Assembly: GCF_024199945.1 (NCBI RefSeq)
Contig: NZ_JANADP010000001.1
Coordinates: 6,014,001 to 6,078,000 of the forward strand
DNA length: 64,000 nucleotides
Source: Bradyrhizobium sp. CCGUVB4N
Lineage (GTDB): Bacteria > Pseudomonadota > Alphaproteobacteria > Rhizobiales > Xanthobacteraceae
Direction: 5' to 3'
Below the pieces are notes generated by a model. The model was given only the letters and a program-made list of their open reading frames with translations, was not told the origin of the DNA and did no database searches. Below are positions 18,490 through 26,821 of the stretch, piece by piece (the stretch's first letter is position 1; every line of letters starts with the position of its first letter). The position numbers and the translations under genes were made by a program.

Positions 18490-19911
18490 ATGCAGAAAAA
18501 GAGCGTCGAAGAGGCGGTCACCTCGCTGCACGATCTGTCCGCCGTCGATCTGATCGCGGGCTATCGGGCCAAGCAGTTCTCGCCGAGCGAGGTGCTGGAG
18601 GACGTGCTTGCGCATGTCGCTGCGTGGGAGCCGCACCTGAAGGCGCTCTATGCGTTCGATCCCGACAGCGCGCGCGAGGCCGCAGCCGCCTCGACCGCGC
18701 GCTGGTCAGGCGGCGAACCGTCAGGCCCGCTCGACGGCGTGCCCGTCACGGTGAAGGACAATATCGCGACCAAGGGCGTGCCGGTGCCGCTGGGGGCTGC
18801 GAGCGTCAAGCTCGTGCCGGCCGAGAAGGATGCCCCGCCCGCCGCGCGTCTGCGTGAGGCTGGTGCGATCATCTTCGCCAAGACCACCATGCCCGATTAC
18901 GGCATGCTGTCATCGGGGCTCTCCTCGTTCCATGCGCTCGCGCGCAATCCCTGGGATCTCTCAAAAAACCCCGGCGGCTCCAGCGCGGGTGCAGGCGCTG
19001 CTGCGGCGGCCGGCTATGGCCCGCTGCATCTCGGCACCGATATCGGCGGCTCGGTGCGCCTGCCCGCGGGCTGGTGCGGTCTCGTCGGCCTGAAGCCCAG
19101 CTTCGGCCGCGTGCCGATCGATCCCACCTATGTCGGCCGCGTCGCCGGCCCCATGACCCGCACGGTCGATGATTGCGCCCTGATGATGAGTGCGATCGCA
19201 AAGCCCGACCGCCGTGACGGCATGAGCCTGCCGGCAGAGCCTCTGAACTGGAAAGGGCTGGAAAAATCTCCGCGCAAATTGCGCATCGGCCTGATGCTCG
19301 ATGCCGGCGTCGGCCTGCCGGCGGAAAGGCCGGTCCGCGACGTTGCGGTGAAAGCCGCAAAGGCGTTCGAATCCGCTGGCAGCGTCGTCACCGAGGTCGA
19401 CGGCATTCTCACGCGCGAGATGCTCGATGGTCTCGACAATTTCTGGCGCGCGCGGATGTGGGACGATCTGGCGAAGCTGACGCCGGCCGAACAGGCAAAA
19501 GTGCTGCCCTATATCTTCAAATGGGGCGCGTCCGGCGCGAAGCTGTCGGGCGTCGACGTCATCCGTGGCTTCAACCAGACCATGGCGATCCGCGCTGCGG
19601 CCTCAAAACTGTTCTGCGAGCTCGACTATGTGATCTCGCCGACCGCGCCGAACGTGAACTACGCGGCGGAATGGGCCTCGCCCACCAACGATCCGATGCG
19701 GCCGTTCGAGCACATCTGCTATACCGTGCCGTGGAATATGTCGGAGAACCCGGCCGTCTCCATCAATGGCGGCTTCGACGCCAACGGTTTTCCCATCGGC
19801 GTGCAGATCGTCGGTCGCCGCTTCGACGATATCGGCGTGCTCGGCATGGCCAAGGCCTTCGAGGGCCTGCGCGGGGCGCAGCAGCCCTGGCCGAAGCCGC
19901 CGGCGAAGTAG
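18490..19911 (+). CDS. Amidase (amidase signature family)
   Basis: 473 residues. The Ser-cisSer-Lys triad is present: the lysine in VTVKDNIATKGVPV (near residue 91) and the serines in NPGGSSAGAGAAAAAGYGPL and GTDIGGSVRLPAGWCG (near 159-190). The usual GGSSGG motif reads GGSSAG here. These enzymes hydrolyse an amide to an acid plus ammonia. The ATG is 2 bp after the M20 stop, so the genes are co-translated. In this neighbourhood it probably frees ammonia from amides of amino acids or peptides; the substrate is not deducible. Confidence 0.92.
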   Translation: MQKKSVEEAVTSLHDLSAVDLIAGYRAKQFSPSEVLEDVLAHVAAWEPHLKALYAFDPDSAREAAAASTARWSGGEPSGPLDGVPVTVKDNIATKGVPVPLGAASVKLVPAEKDAPPAARLREAGAIIFAKTTMPDYGMLSSGLSSFHALARNPWDLSKNPGGSSAGAGAAAAAGYGPLHLGTDIGGSVRLPAGWCGLVGLKPSFGRVPIDPTYVGRVAGPMTRTVDDCALMMSAIAKPDRRDGMSLPAEPLNWKGLEKSPRKLRIGLMLDAGVGLPAERPVRDVAVKAAKAFESAGSVVTEVDGILTREMLDGLDNFWRARMWDDLAKLTPAEQAKVLPYIFKWGASGAKLSGVDVIRGFNQTMAIRAAASKLFCELDYVISPTAPNVNYAAEWASPTNDPMRPFEHICYTVPWNMSENPAVSINGGFDANGFPIGVQIVGRRFDDIGVLGMAKAFEGLRGAQQPWPKPPAK

Positions 19912-19918
19912 CTTTGTC

Positions 19919-19945
19919 CGTCATGGCCGGGCTTGTCCCGGCCAT
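19919..19945. repeat. Hairpin repeat (family B, single arm)
   Basis: ATGGCCGGG (19923-19931) and CCCGGCCAT (19937-19945) form a 9-bp stem with a five-base loop, followed by CCACGTTCTTG. The same unit opens the longer element at 30231, identical over more than 30 bases. It could also act as an RNA end after the amidase gene. Confidence 0.6.
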
Positions 19946-20053
19946 CCACGTTCTTGTACTGCATCATCAGATGCCCAGTCCGCGCAAGACGGACAGTGGC
20001 GACCGTGCGTCTCGTCTCATCGAGACCGCATTTAAGCTAAGGAAGGGAACCAC

Positions 20054-20944
20054 ATGGCGTATGAGACGATCAAATACGAGGTCGCCGAGCAGATCCTCAC
20101 CATCACGCTGAACCGGCCCGACAAGCTCAACGCCTTCAACGCGCAGATGCAGGCCGAGCTGATCGACGCGTTCGATGCCGCCGACAAGGACGACAATGTC
20201 CGCGCCATCATCGTCACCGGCGCCGGCCGCGGATTTTGCGCAGGCGCGGATCTCTCCTCGGGCGCCGATACCTTCGATCGCGACGCGCGGCGCGGGCCCG
20301 TCAAACGCTTCGCCGACGGCAAGGTCGATTACAGCGATCCGCAGGTGCGCGATGGCGGCGGCCAGGTCACCTTGCGCATCTTCAAGTGCCTGAAGCCGGT
20401 GATCGCCGCGGTGAACGGGCCAGCCGTCGGCATCGGCGTCACCATGCAGCTCGCCATGGACATCCGCATCGCCTCGGACGCGGCGCGCTTCGGCTTCGTG
20501 TTCTCCCAGCGCGGCATCGTGCCGGAGGCGGCCTCGAGCTGGTTCCTGCCGCGCATCGTCGGTATCTCGCAGGCGCTGGAATGGTGCTATTCGGGTCGCG
20601 TCTTCCCGGCGCAAGAGGCTCTCGCCGGCCGTCTCGTCAGCAAGGTCGTAGCGCCGGATGATCTGTTGCCGACCGCCCGCGCGCTCGCCAAGGAATTCGC
20701 GGCCAAGACCGCGCCGGTGTCGGTGGCGCTGATCCGCCAGATGATGTGGCGCATGATGGGCGCGGACGATCCGATGGAAGCCCACAAGGTCGACAGCCGC
20801 GGCATCTACGCCCGCGGCCGCTCCGAGGATGTGAAGGAAGGCGTGGTATCGTTCCTGGAGAAGCGGCCGGCGCAGTTCAAGAACAAGGTGTCGAGCGATA
20901 TGCCGGACTATTTCCCTTGGTGGACGGAGCGGGAATACAAGTAG
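20054..20944 (+). CDS. Crotonase/enoyl-CoA hydratase family protein
   Basis: 296 residues, with AAGGAAGGGAA before the ATG. The crotonase fold motifs are GAGRGFCAGADLSS (near residue 56) and AVNGPAVGIGVTMQLAMD (near 118). The position of the first catalytic glutamate (GGGCE in hydratases) is VGIGVTM here, so it is missing. The second region reads SQRGIVPEAASSWFLP, with Glu displaced. This points to an isomerase, hydrolase or other crotonase reaction, not simple hydration. An insert around residues 75-100 makes it longer than the usual 260. It lies 142 bp after the amidase on the same strand. Confidence 0.88.
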   Translation: MAYETIKYEVAEQILTITLNRPDKLNAFNAQMQAELIDAFDAADKDDNVRAIIVTGAGRGFCAGADLSSGADTFDRDARRGPVKRFADGKVDYSDPQVRDGGGQVTLRIFKCLKPVIAAVNGPAVGIGVTMQLAMDIRIASDAARFGFVFSQRGIVPEAASSWFLPRIVGISQALEWCYSGRVFPAQEALAGRLVSKVVAPDDLLPTARALAKEFAAKTAPVSVALIRQMMWRMMGADDPMEAHKVDSRGIYARGRSEDVKEGVVSFLEKRPAQFKNKVSSDMPDYFPWWTEREYK

Positions 20945-20945
20945 C

Positions 20946-21035
20946 TTCGTAGGGCGGGTTAGCCGAAGGCGTAACCCGCCACTTCTCTCGCGGCAATCAA
21001 ACGGCGGATTACGCTTCGCTAATCCGCCCTACGAA
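20946..21035. repeat. Long-hairpin intergenic repeat (family C, TTCGTAGGGCGG ends)
   Basis: The 90-bp element starts TTCGTAGGGCGGGTTAGC and ends GCTAATCCGCCCTACGAA, with a nested pair (GAAGGCGTAACCCGCC). It sits between convergent genes, 2 bp after the crotonase stop, so it may also end transcription from both sides. Confidence 0.7.
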
Positions 21036-21048
21036 CATAGCGGCACCG

Positions 21049-22026
21049 TCAATCCATCACCAGCGCCACGCGCCCGATCGCCTTGCGGTCGAGCAGCAGC
21101 CGCATCGCCTTGGCGTAGTCCTCCAGCGGCAGGCGATGCGAAATGTTCGGGCGCAGCTTGCCCTCCTCCGCCCATTGCAGCAGCGCCTTCAGGCGCACTT
21201 CGCCAAGTGCGGGATTTTTCCGCACCGCCTCACCCGCGCGCACACCGAGCACGCTGGCGCCCTTGATCAGCAGCAGGTTGGTCTTGGCCGAGCCGATGCC
21301 TCCGGTGAAACCGATCACCAGCAGCCGCGCGCCCCAGGCGATGCAGCGCATCGAGCTCTCGAACACGTCGCCGCCAACGGGATCGAACACCACGTCGGCG
21401 CCGCGGCCATCGGTGATGCGCTTGACGGCATCGCGAAATGGTTCGCGGTCGTAGCGCACGAGATGATCGGCACCGCGCGATTTGGCAATGGCCAGCTTCT
21501 CGTCGCTGGACGCCGTCGCGATCACGGTCGCGCCCAGCATCTTGCCGATCTCGACAGCGGCAAGGCCGACGCCGCCGCCGGCGCCGTGCACCAGCAATAC
21601 CTCGCCCGGCTCGACCCGGCCGCGATCGATCAGCGCGTGATAGGCCGTGCCGTGGCCGGCGAGATAGGTCGCACCTTCCGCGTAGTCGAAGGTCGACGGC
21701 ATCGGCGTGAGCTGCGCCGGCGTCACCACGGCCTCATCCGTGAAGGCGCCGTGACGCATCTTGACGATGACCTTGTCGCCGACAGCGACGCCCTTCGCCT
21801 CCGCGCCGACTTCGGTCACGTCGCCGGCGGCTTCCATGCCGGGCGTGAACGGCAACTCGGGCTTGAGCTGGTATTCGCCGGCCGCCATCAGCACATCAGG
21901 GAAATTGAGGCCCGCGGCGCGGATCGCGACGCGGACCTCGCCCGGCTTCAGGGCACGCGAGGGAAACTCTTCCAGCAGCAAGCTCTCGGGCGCGCCGAGC
22001 GCGCGGCAAACAACAGCCCGTACCAT
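21049..22026 (-). CDS. NADPH:quinone oxidoreductase family protein (zinc-free MDR)
   Basis: 325 residues of the medium-chain dehydrogenase/reductase superfamily, quinone reductase branch. GroES-like N-terminal domain (about 1-120) includes AAGLNFPDVLMAAGEYQ. The nucleotide-binding domain begins with VLLVHGAGGGVGLAAVEIGK (near 143), the NADPH Rossmann motif. No catalytic zinc cysteines are present. Proteins of this group reduce quinones or enoyl-CoA-like compounds. Its ATG overlaps the stop of the upstream HCCA-isomerase-like gene (ATGA around 22024-22028), so the two are made together. Confidence 0.9.
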   Translation of the reverse strand: MVRAVVCRALGAPESLLLEEFPSRALKPGEVRVAIRAAGLNFPDVLMAAGEYQLKPELPFTPGMEAAGDVTEVGAEAKGVAVGDKVIVKMRHGAFTDEAVVTPAQLTPMPSTFDYAEGATYLAGHGTAYHALIDRGRVEPGEVLLVHGAGGGVGLAAVEIGKMLGATVIATASSDEKLAIAKSRGADHLVRYDREPFRDAVKRITDGRGADVVFDPVGGDVFESSMRCIAWGARLLVIGFTGGIGSAKTNLLLIKGASVLGVRAGEAVRKNPALGEVRLKALLQWAEEGKLRPNISHRLPLEDYAKAMRLLLDRKAIGRVALVMD

Positions 22027-22634
22027 CAGGCCGCGCTCGCCTTGCTGCGCTTAAGCGCCTCGCGGATCAGTGGCAGGCGGTCATTGCCGAAATACATGTC
22101 GGTCTTATTGACGAAGATCGTCGGCGAGCCGAAGCCGCCGCGGGCGACGACCTCCTCCGTGTTGGCTTTGAGCTGGTCCTTGATCGCCTGCTCCGAGATG
22201 CCCGCGAAGAACTTTTGCTCGTCGATGCCCGCTTTCTTGCAGATCTCGGCCAGCACCGCATCCTGCGAGATGTCCTTGTCACCGCCCCAATAGGCCTCGA
22301 ACACGCTCGTGGCGAACGGCACCATGTCCTTGCCCAACCAGATGCAGCCGCGCATCGCCTTGACGCTGTTCACCGGAAACACCGTCGGCGGCATCTTGAT
22401 CGCAAGACCAGCCGAGCGCGCCCAGTCGGCGAGGTCCTTCTTCATGTAACGCGCCTTCAACGGCACCGGCGTCTCCCGCTGCGCGTAGACGCTCGGGTTG
22501 ACGGTGTTGAAGATGCCGCCAACCAGGATCGGCCGCCAGATGATCTCGGCGCCGAGCTCGCTCGCGAGCGGCTGGATGTTGTGGAAGGCGAGATAGGTCC
22601 AGGGGCTGGAACAGTCGAAGAAGAACTCGATCAT
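22026..22634 (-). CDS. DsbA-family/2-hydroxychromene-2-carboxylate isomerase-like protein
   Basis: 202 residues. The start at 22634 follows AGGAAACACC; an earlier in-frame start would add nine residues. The N-terminus reads IEFFFDCSSPWTYLAFHNIQ, where CSSPWTY replaces the CxxC of DsbA and gives the glutathione-activating serine of the kappa-GST/HCCA isomerase branch. ARGGFGSPTIFVNKTDMYFG near the C-terminus holds the cis-Pro and active-site lid. A cytoplasmic glutathione-dependent isomerase or transferase is likely. Co-translated with the quinone oxidoreductase. Confidence 0.88.
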   Translation of the reverse strand: MIEFFFDCSSPWTYLAFHNIQPLASELGAEIIWRPILVGGIFNTVNPSVYAQRETPVPLKARYMKKDLADWARSAGLAIKMPPTVFPVNSVKAMRGCIWLGKDMVPFATSVFEAYWGGDKDISQDAVLAEICKKAGIDEQKFFAGISEQAIKDQLKANTEEVVARGGFGSPTIFVNKTDMYFGNDRLPLIREALKRSKASAA

Positions 22635-22653
22635 GGTGTTTCCTTTGCTGACG

Positions 22654-22763
22654 GACCTCATCCTGAGGAGGCCGCATAGCGGCCGTCTCGAAGGATGGCC
22701 GCGGGTGACAACCGGGCCTTCATGGTTCGAGACGCGCCTGCGGCGCTCCTCACCATGAGGAGC
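22654..22763. repeat. Palindromic intergenic repeat (family D, CCTCATCCTGAGGAG)
   Basis: CCTCATCCTGAGGAGGCCGC near the left end and CTCCTCACCATGAGGAGCA at the right end flank inner arms GCCGTCTCGAAGGATGG and GGTTCGAGACGCGC. This repeat type is common between genes in Bradyrhizobium and Rhodopseudomonas. It fills most of the 130 bp between the GST and the HCCA-isomerase-like gene. Confidence 0.65.
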
Positions 22764-22764
22764 A

Positions 22765-23466
22765 CTACCTCTTTCCCAACACTTCCTTAGCCCTCTGGCC
22801 GAACATGATCTTGCGTGATTCCTCGTCGAACGGCTCCTTCACGAATTTTCCGATCGCGAGCCCCGCCTGTACCTGCGGCCTGGCCCGCACCTCGGCGTAC
22901 CAGCGCTTCACATTCGGATAGTCGTCGAGGGTAAAGCCCTGCGCCTTGTGGGTCATGGTCCAGGGGAAGCAGGCGATGTCGGCGATCGAATAGTCGCCGG
23001 CGACATAGGCGCCGGTCTTGGCGAGTTGGCGATCGAGCACGCCATAGAGCCGCGCGGCCTCGTCGCGGTAGCGCTCGATCGCGTAGGGAATCTTCTCCGC
23101 CGCATAGAGCGCAAAATGGCCGTGCTGACCAAGCATCGGCCCGAGCCCCGCCATCTGCCACATCACCCATTGGATCGTGGTGGAGCGGCCGCGCAGGTCG
23201 CTGGGGAGGAAACGCCCGGTCTTCTCCGCCAAATAGATCAGGATGGCACCGGTCTCGAATACCGAGAACGGCCCGCCGTCATCGGCGGGATCATGATCGA
23301 CAATCGCGGGTATGCGGTTGTTGGGCGAGATCGCCAGAAAGTCGGGGCTGAACTGCTCGCCGGCGCGGATGTTGACGGGCTTCACCGTATAGGGAAGCCC
23401 GAGTTCCTCCAGCATGATCGAGATTTTCCAGCCGTTCGGCGTCGGCGCGTAGTGGAGGTCGATCAT
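22765..23466 (-). CDS. Glutathione S-transferase family protein
   Basis: 233 residues, YfcG/nu-class-like. The thioredoxin domain (about 1-85) starts IDLHYAPTPNGWKISIMLEE; TPNGWK carries the active-site Asn/Thr of this class. ISPNNRIPAIVDHD has the cis-Pro, and SVFETGAILIYLAEK holds the glutathione-binding Glu. The helical domain contains DYSIADIACFPW, the usual N-capping box. I prefer the ATG at 23466, preceded by AGGGAAGG; a TTG at 23487 would add seven residues. Members conjugate glutathione or reduce disulfides. Confidence 0.88.
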   Translation of the reverse strand: MIDLHYAPTPNGWKISIMLEELGLPYTVKPVNIRAGEQFSPDFLAISPNNRIPAIVDHDPADDGGPFSVFETGAILIYLAEKTGRFLPSDLRGRSTTIQWVMWQMAGLGPMLGQHGHFALYAAEKIPYAIERYRDEAARLYGVLDRQLAKTGAYVAGDYSIADIACFPWTMTHKAQGFTLDDYPNVKRWYAEVRARPQVQAGLAIGKFVKEPFDEESRKIMFGQRAKEVLGKR

Positions 23467-23575
23467 CACCTTCCCTGTCGTCGCCAATGGAATAGAGAGC
23501 GACTTTTGTTGTTCTGTACCTCGACGTTAAGACATGGCAGACAGAGGCGCAATCACAACCCGCCGGGAGGGACCC

Positions 23576-24598
23576 ATGCTGTTTCCAACGACGATCGCCG
23601 GCTCCTTGCCGAAGCCGGAATGGCTCGCCGAACCCAACATGCTCTGGGCGCCCTGGAAGTCGCAAGGCGACGAGCTGCTCCGCGCCAAACGCGACGCCAC
23701 GCTGATCTGGCTGAAGATCCAGGAGGACGCCGGCATCGACATCGTCACCGAGGGCGAGCAGGCCCGGCAGCATTTCGTGCACGGTTTCCTCGAGAAGATC
23801 GAGGGCATCGATTTCGCCCACAAGGTCGAGATGGGCATCCGGAAAGATCGCTACAAGGCAATGGTGCCGCAAGTGGTCGCGCCGCTGCGGCTGAAGGGGC
23901 GCGTCCACGACTTTGAGGCCCGCGTGGCGCGCGCGCATACGAAGAAGAAGCTCAAGTTCACCCTGCCCGGCCCGATGACCATCATCGACACCATCTCCGA
24001 CAGTTACTATGGCGACCGCGTCAAGATGGCGTTTGCCTTTGCCGAGCTGTTGAACGAGGAAGCCAAGGCGCTGCAGGCCGACGGCATCGATCTCGTGCAG
24101 TTCGACGAGCCTGCCTTCAACGTCTACATGGACGAGGTCAACGACTGGGGCATCAAGGCGCTGGAGCGCGCCGCACAGGGCCTCACCTGCACCACCGCCG
24201 TCCACATCTGCTACGGCTACGGCATCAAGGCCAATACCGACTGGAAGGAAACGCTGGGCGCGCAGTGGCGGCAGTATGAGCAGATTTTTCCGGCGATCGA
24301 TGCCAGCCCGATCCAGCAGGTCGCGATCGAGTGCCGCAATTCCAAGGTGCCGCTCGATCTGCTCGCGCTCTTGAAGACCAAGATCGTCCAGGCCGGAGTG
24401 ATCGATGTCGCCAGCGACACGGTCGAGACCGCCGAGGACGTCGTCAAGGTGATCGACGCGGTGTCGAAATTCGTGCCGAAGAGCAACATCATCGCCACCA
24501 CCAATTGCGGCATGGCGCCGATGCGGCGCGAGATCGCCGAAGCCAAGCTGATGGCGCTCGGCGCCGGCGCTGCGCTGGCGCGTGAGAAACTCGGGTGA
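23576..24598 (+). CDS. Short methionine synthase (MetE C-terminal-like) protein
   Basis: 340 residues, corresponding to the catalytic C-terminal barrel of cobalamin-independent methionine synthase without the N-terminal half. The start at 23576 has GGGAGG upstream. TTIAGSLPKPEWL opens the barrel; DIVTEGEQARQHFVHG, LPGPMTIIDTI, VQFDEPAFNVYMD, HICYGYG and TTNCGMAP carry the substrate contacts and the zinc ligands (His and Cys in HICYG, Cys in TNCGM). Such core enzymes use a methyl donor other than polyglutamyl folate in some organisms. The stop overlaps the next ATG. Confidence 0.85.
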   Translation: MLFPTTIAGSLPKPEWLAEPNMLWAPWKSQGDELLRAKRDATLIWLKIQEDAGIDIVTEGEQARQHFVHGFLEKIEGIDFAHKVEMGIRKDRYKAMVPQVVAPLRLKGRVHDFEARVARAHTKKKLKFTLPGPMTIIDTISDSYYGDRVKMAFAFAELLNEEAKALQADGIDLVQFDEPAFNVYMDEVNDWGIKALERAAQGLTCTTAVHICYGYGIKANTDWKETLGAQWRQYEQIFPAIDASPIQQVAIECRNSKVPLDLLALLKTKIVQAGVIDVASDTVETAEDVVKVIDAVSKFVPKSNIIATTNCGMAPMRREIAEAKLMALGAGAALAREKLG

Positions 24599-24831
24599 TG
24601 GTGGTTGTTCGGACGGCACTCGCGGTCGCCGCGCTGGCAGCGCTCATGCTGCCGGCGCAGGCGGAAGACCGCTCGGTGCTCATGAATTGCAAGGCGATGG
24701 TGGAGCGTGCGTCGAAGGATGCCGGTGCCGCGAGCGAAGCCGAGCTGACCCGCTGCCGCCAGGTGATCCGCGAATGGGCGCTGCGCGATGCGCGCACGAC
24801 GGTGGATGAAGAGGGCAAGCCGCTGCGCTAG
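24598..24831 (+). CDS. Small exported hypothetical protein
   Basis: 77 residues. The ATG at 24598 overlaps the TGA of the MetE-like gene (ATGA), so it is translationally coupled. A signal peptide is clear: MVVVRTALAVAALAALMLPA followed by QAEDRS, with cleavage after AQA. The mature 55-residue part has two cysteines (in LMNCKAM and LTRCRQV), which could form a disulfide in the periplasm, and is mostly helical and charged. I know no family name. Its stop overlaps by four bases with the stop of the convergent gene at 24828. Confidence 0.7.
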   Translation: MVVVRTALAVAALAALMLPAQAEDRSVLMNCKAMVERASKDAGAASEAELTRCRQVIREWALRDARTTVDEEGKPLR

Positions 24832-25445
24832 CCGCGTGCGGTCGGATGCAGCACGGGCTGGTAGCCCGCATTCATCGTGCGCAGCGTCGATGGCGGCGTC
24901 AGCAGCGTTGCTTCGGCGGGGTGACGCTCGACAGCGCCATAGCCCTCCGGCGACCACAGCAGCGCCCTGCCCTGCGTGACCAGATAGCTCTCGTCCCCCT
25001 GCTGCAGCATCGCGCCTTCGGGAAGCTGGTCGAGCGGCACCAGCAGCGCGTGCAGCCGCTTCCTGCCGTGATCGAGCCGCTCGTGGTGCAGCACAGTGTC
25101 GATGTCGTGCATGCGGACGTCGTGCACGCGGTTGCCCTTCTCCCACGCGGCGCGGAAGCGGTTGGCGTCGTCGCGACGGCAGTAGAAGCAGGGGCGATGG
25201 CCGGCGGCGAGCGCGGTCGCCTCATCCAGGAAGAACAGCTCCGTCCAGCTCCGCTGCGCCATCACCTCGCGGCGGCGGCCGCGAAATTCGCAGGTGCAGG
25301 TGAGCCAGGCCGGCGACGACCAGCGCTTCTTCAGCAGCGTCTTCGTCGCGGGATCGTGGATGATGCCGCGGTTGCCGGTGAACAGCCCACGATGCGGGGT
25401 GGCGATGATGTCGCCGGTGGGCGTGACGCGGTTTTGCAGGGGCAT
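24828..25445 (-). CDS. Conserved uncharacterised protein with two cysteine pairs
   Basis: 205 residues, soluble, no signal peptide. It begins PLQNRVTPTGDIIATPHRG, then FTGNRGIIHDPATK, CTCEFRGRRREVMAQRSW (near residue 50) and HRPCFYCRRDDANRFRAAW (near 84). The pairs CTC and CFYC with nearby His and Arg residues look like a zinc site, perhaps a treble-clef. The C-terminal half has LHALLVPLDQLPEGAM. I recognise the pattern as a recurring bacterial family of unknown function but cannot name it. The start overlaps the stop of the exported aldolase-fold gene (TAATG), making it the last gene of a four-gene operon. Confidence 0.8.
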   Translation of the reverse strand: MPLQNRVTPTGDIIATPHRGLFTGNRGIIHDPATKTLLKKRWSSPAWLTCTCEFRGRRREVMAQRSWTELFFLDEATALAAGHRPCFYCRRDDANRFRAAWEKGNRVHDVRMHDIDTVLHHERLDHGRKRLHALLVPLDQLPEGAMLQQGDESYLVTQGRALLWSPEGYGAVERHPAEATLLTPPSTLRTMNAGYQPVLHPTARG

Positions 25446-26236
25446 TATTTTGTCGCCGCTGTGACACGCATCTTCCAGAGATTCCAGACGCGATCGAGCA
25501 CCTGAACGTTGACCGCATCGGCCTTCGTCGCCTCGGTCGGGGTCAGATAGTTGACCTCGCCGCCGAGCGCGAGGGCCTGCGACAGCAGCCGCGCATCGAC
25601 GTCGGTGTAATAGGCGCGGAACACCGCGAGCTTCACGGATGGGCCGACCGTCGCATCGCCATGGCCACGCATCAGCACCACCGATTTGTCTGCGAGCGCG
25701 AGCGCCAGCGACTTGCCGATCGCCGCGTTGCTCACGAGCATGTTGGTCTCGCCGAACTCCTTGCGTATCTCCCAGACCGGCGCCCCCGCGCCGAGGAAGG
25801 CCGCGTTGTGGAAGATGGGCCGCAAGCTCACCTGGCTGACCGTGAACGGGATCACGCCAGGCGAGTGCGTATGCACCACCGCCATCACGTCCGGCCGCGC
25901 CTTGTAGATCTCGCTGTGGATGTAGCGCTCGAGGAAGACGGTGCGGCCCTTGGCATCGACGGCGTTACCGTCGAGATCGAACTCCATGACGTCGTCGGCG
26001 GTGACCAGCGCCGGCGCCAGCGAGCGCGACATCAGGAAGCGATCGGGATGGCCGGGATCACGCGCGCTGACATGGCCGAATGCGTCAACCACACCGAACT
26101 CGGCGAGCACCCGGCTGCCGACCACGATGTCGTCGATGACAGAAGCACGATCCTGGCTGCGCGCCTCGGCCGTCACAAAGATCGCCGCAAGCGCGACGAT
26201 GAAGCCACAAAGTGCCAACCGCGCGCGTCCGGCCAT
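25445..26236 (-). CDS. Exported class II aldolase/adducin-fold protein
   Basis: 263 residues. It starts with a signal peptide (RARLALCGFIVALAAIFV, cleavage near AEARSQD) before a class II aldolase domain. Family motifs: FGHVSARDP near residue 50, ERYIHSEIYKARPD with the catalytic Glu, VVHTHSPGVIPFT with two zinc histidines, and LMRGHGDATVG with the third. The zinc site is therefore complete. Most class II aldolases (fuculose or ribulose phosphate type) are cytoplasmic, so export is unusual; the substrate is probably not a phosphosugar. I chose ATG 26236, 9 bp after AAAGG; ATG 26242 is the alternative. The gap to Gpt upstream is 19 bp. Confidence 0.85.
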   Translation of the reverse strand: MAGRARLALCGFIVALAAIFVTAEARSQDRASVIDDIVVGSRVLAEFGVVDAFGHVSARDPGHPDRFLMSRSLAPALVTADDVMEFDLDGNAVDAKGRTVFLERYIHSEIYKARPDVMAVVHTHSPGVIPFTVSQVSLRPIFHNAAFLGAGAPVWEIRKEFGETNMLVSNAAIGKSLALALADKSVVLMRGHGDATVGPSVKLAVFRAYYTDVDARLLSQALALGGEVNYLTPTEATKADAVNVQVLDRVWNLWKMRVTAATK

Positions 26237-26255
26237 GGCCATCAGCCTTTCGTGC

Positions 26256-26783
26256 CTACGCAGCACCGTCGCGGAGCGGCGGGTGGTAGGAAAGCGCAGT
26301 GTCCCAGGGGAAGAAGATCCAGGTGTCCTGCGAGACTTCCGTGATGAAGGTGTCGACCAGCGGACGCCCCTTTGGCTTGGCGTAAACTGTCGCGAAATGC
26401 GCATCGGGCAGCATCTCGCGCACCAGTTTGCCGGTCTTGCCGGTGTCGACGAGGTCGTCGACGATCAACAGCCCCTTGCCGGTGCCGCCGCCGAGCTTCA
26501 TGGCTTGTTCGGAAATACCCTTAAGCACCTGCAGCTCGCCCTGCTTGTCGTGGTCGTAGCTGGCGATGCAGACCGTATCGATCACGCGCACGCCCAGCTC
26601 GCGCGCCACGATCGCGGCCGGCACCAGGCCGCCGCGGGTGATCGCGATCACCGCATGGAACGGACCGACCTCATTCAGCCGCCAGGTCAGCGCCCGGCAA
26701 TCCCGGTGGAACTGATCCCACGACACCGGAAAGGGCCGGCCCGCCCGCTCCTGCGCGCTCAGTTCCGGTGCTTCACCAGCCAT
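26256..26783 (-). CDS. gpt: Xanthine phosphoribosyltransferase
   Basis: 175 residues. The PRPP-binding motif LLIVDDLVDTGKT is near residues 105-117, the flexible-loop region ASYDHDKQGELQVLKG is near 75-90, and the C-terminal base pocket includes DTWIFFPWDTAL, as in xanthine-guanine phosphoribosyltransferases. It converts xanthine (and guanine or hypoxanthine) plus PRPP to the nucleotide for purine salvage. AGGAG sits 6 bp before the chosen ATG; starts 3 or 15 bases earlier are also open. It lies between the CinA-like gene and the aldolase-fold gene on one operon. Confidence 0.9.
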   Translation of the reverse strand: MAGEAPELSAQERAGRPFPVSWDQFHRDCRALTWRLNEVGPFHAVIAITRGGLVPAAIVARELGVRVIDTVCIASYDHDKQGELQVLKGISEQAMKLGGGTGKGLLIVDDLVDTGKTGKLVREMLPDAHFATVYAKPKGRPLVDTFITEVSQDTWIFFPWDTALSYHPPLRDGAA

Positions 26784-26821
26784 CATCGTCTCCTGCATTC
26801 GTCTGCCGGCAGCTCCATTTG

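Noticed and set aside
17297..18490. 397-codon minus-strand frame
   Set aside because: It is antisense to the M20 gene that has a full metal site.
23490..23575. Possible SAM or cobalamin riboswitch before the MetE-like gene
   Set aside because: The gap is only about 110 bp to the divergent GST gene and shows no conserved aptamer core.
26242..26404. Longer start for the exported aldolase-fold protein
   Set aside because: The extension runs back into gpt in another frame, and the signal peptide directly after the later ATG shows the real start.
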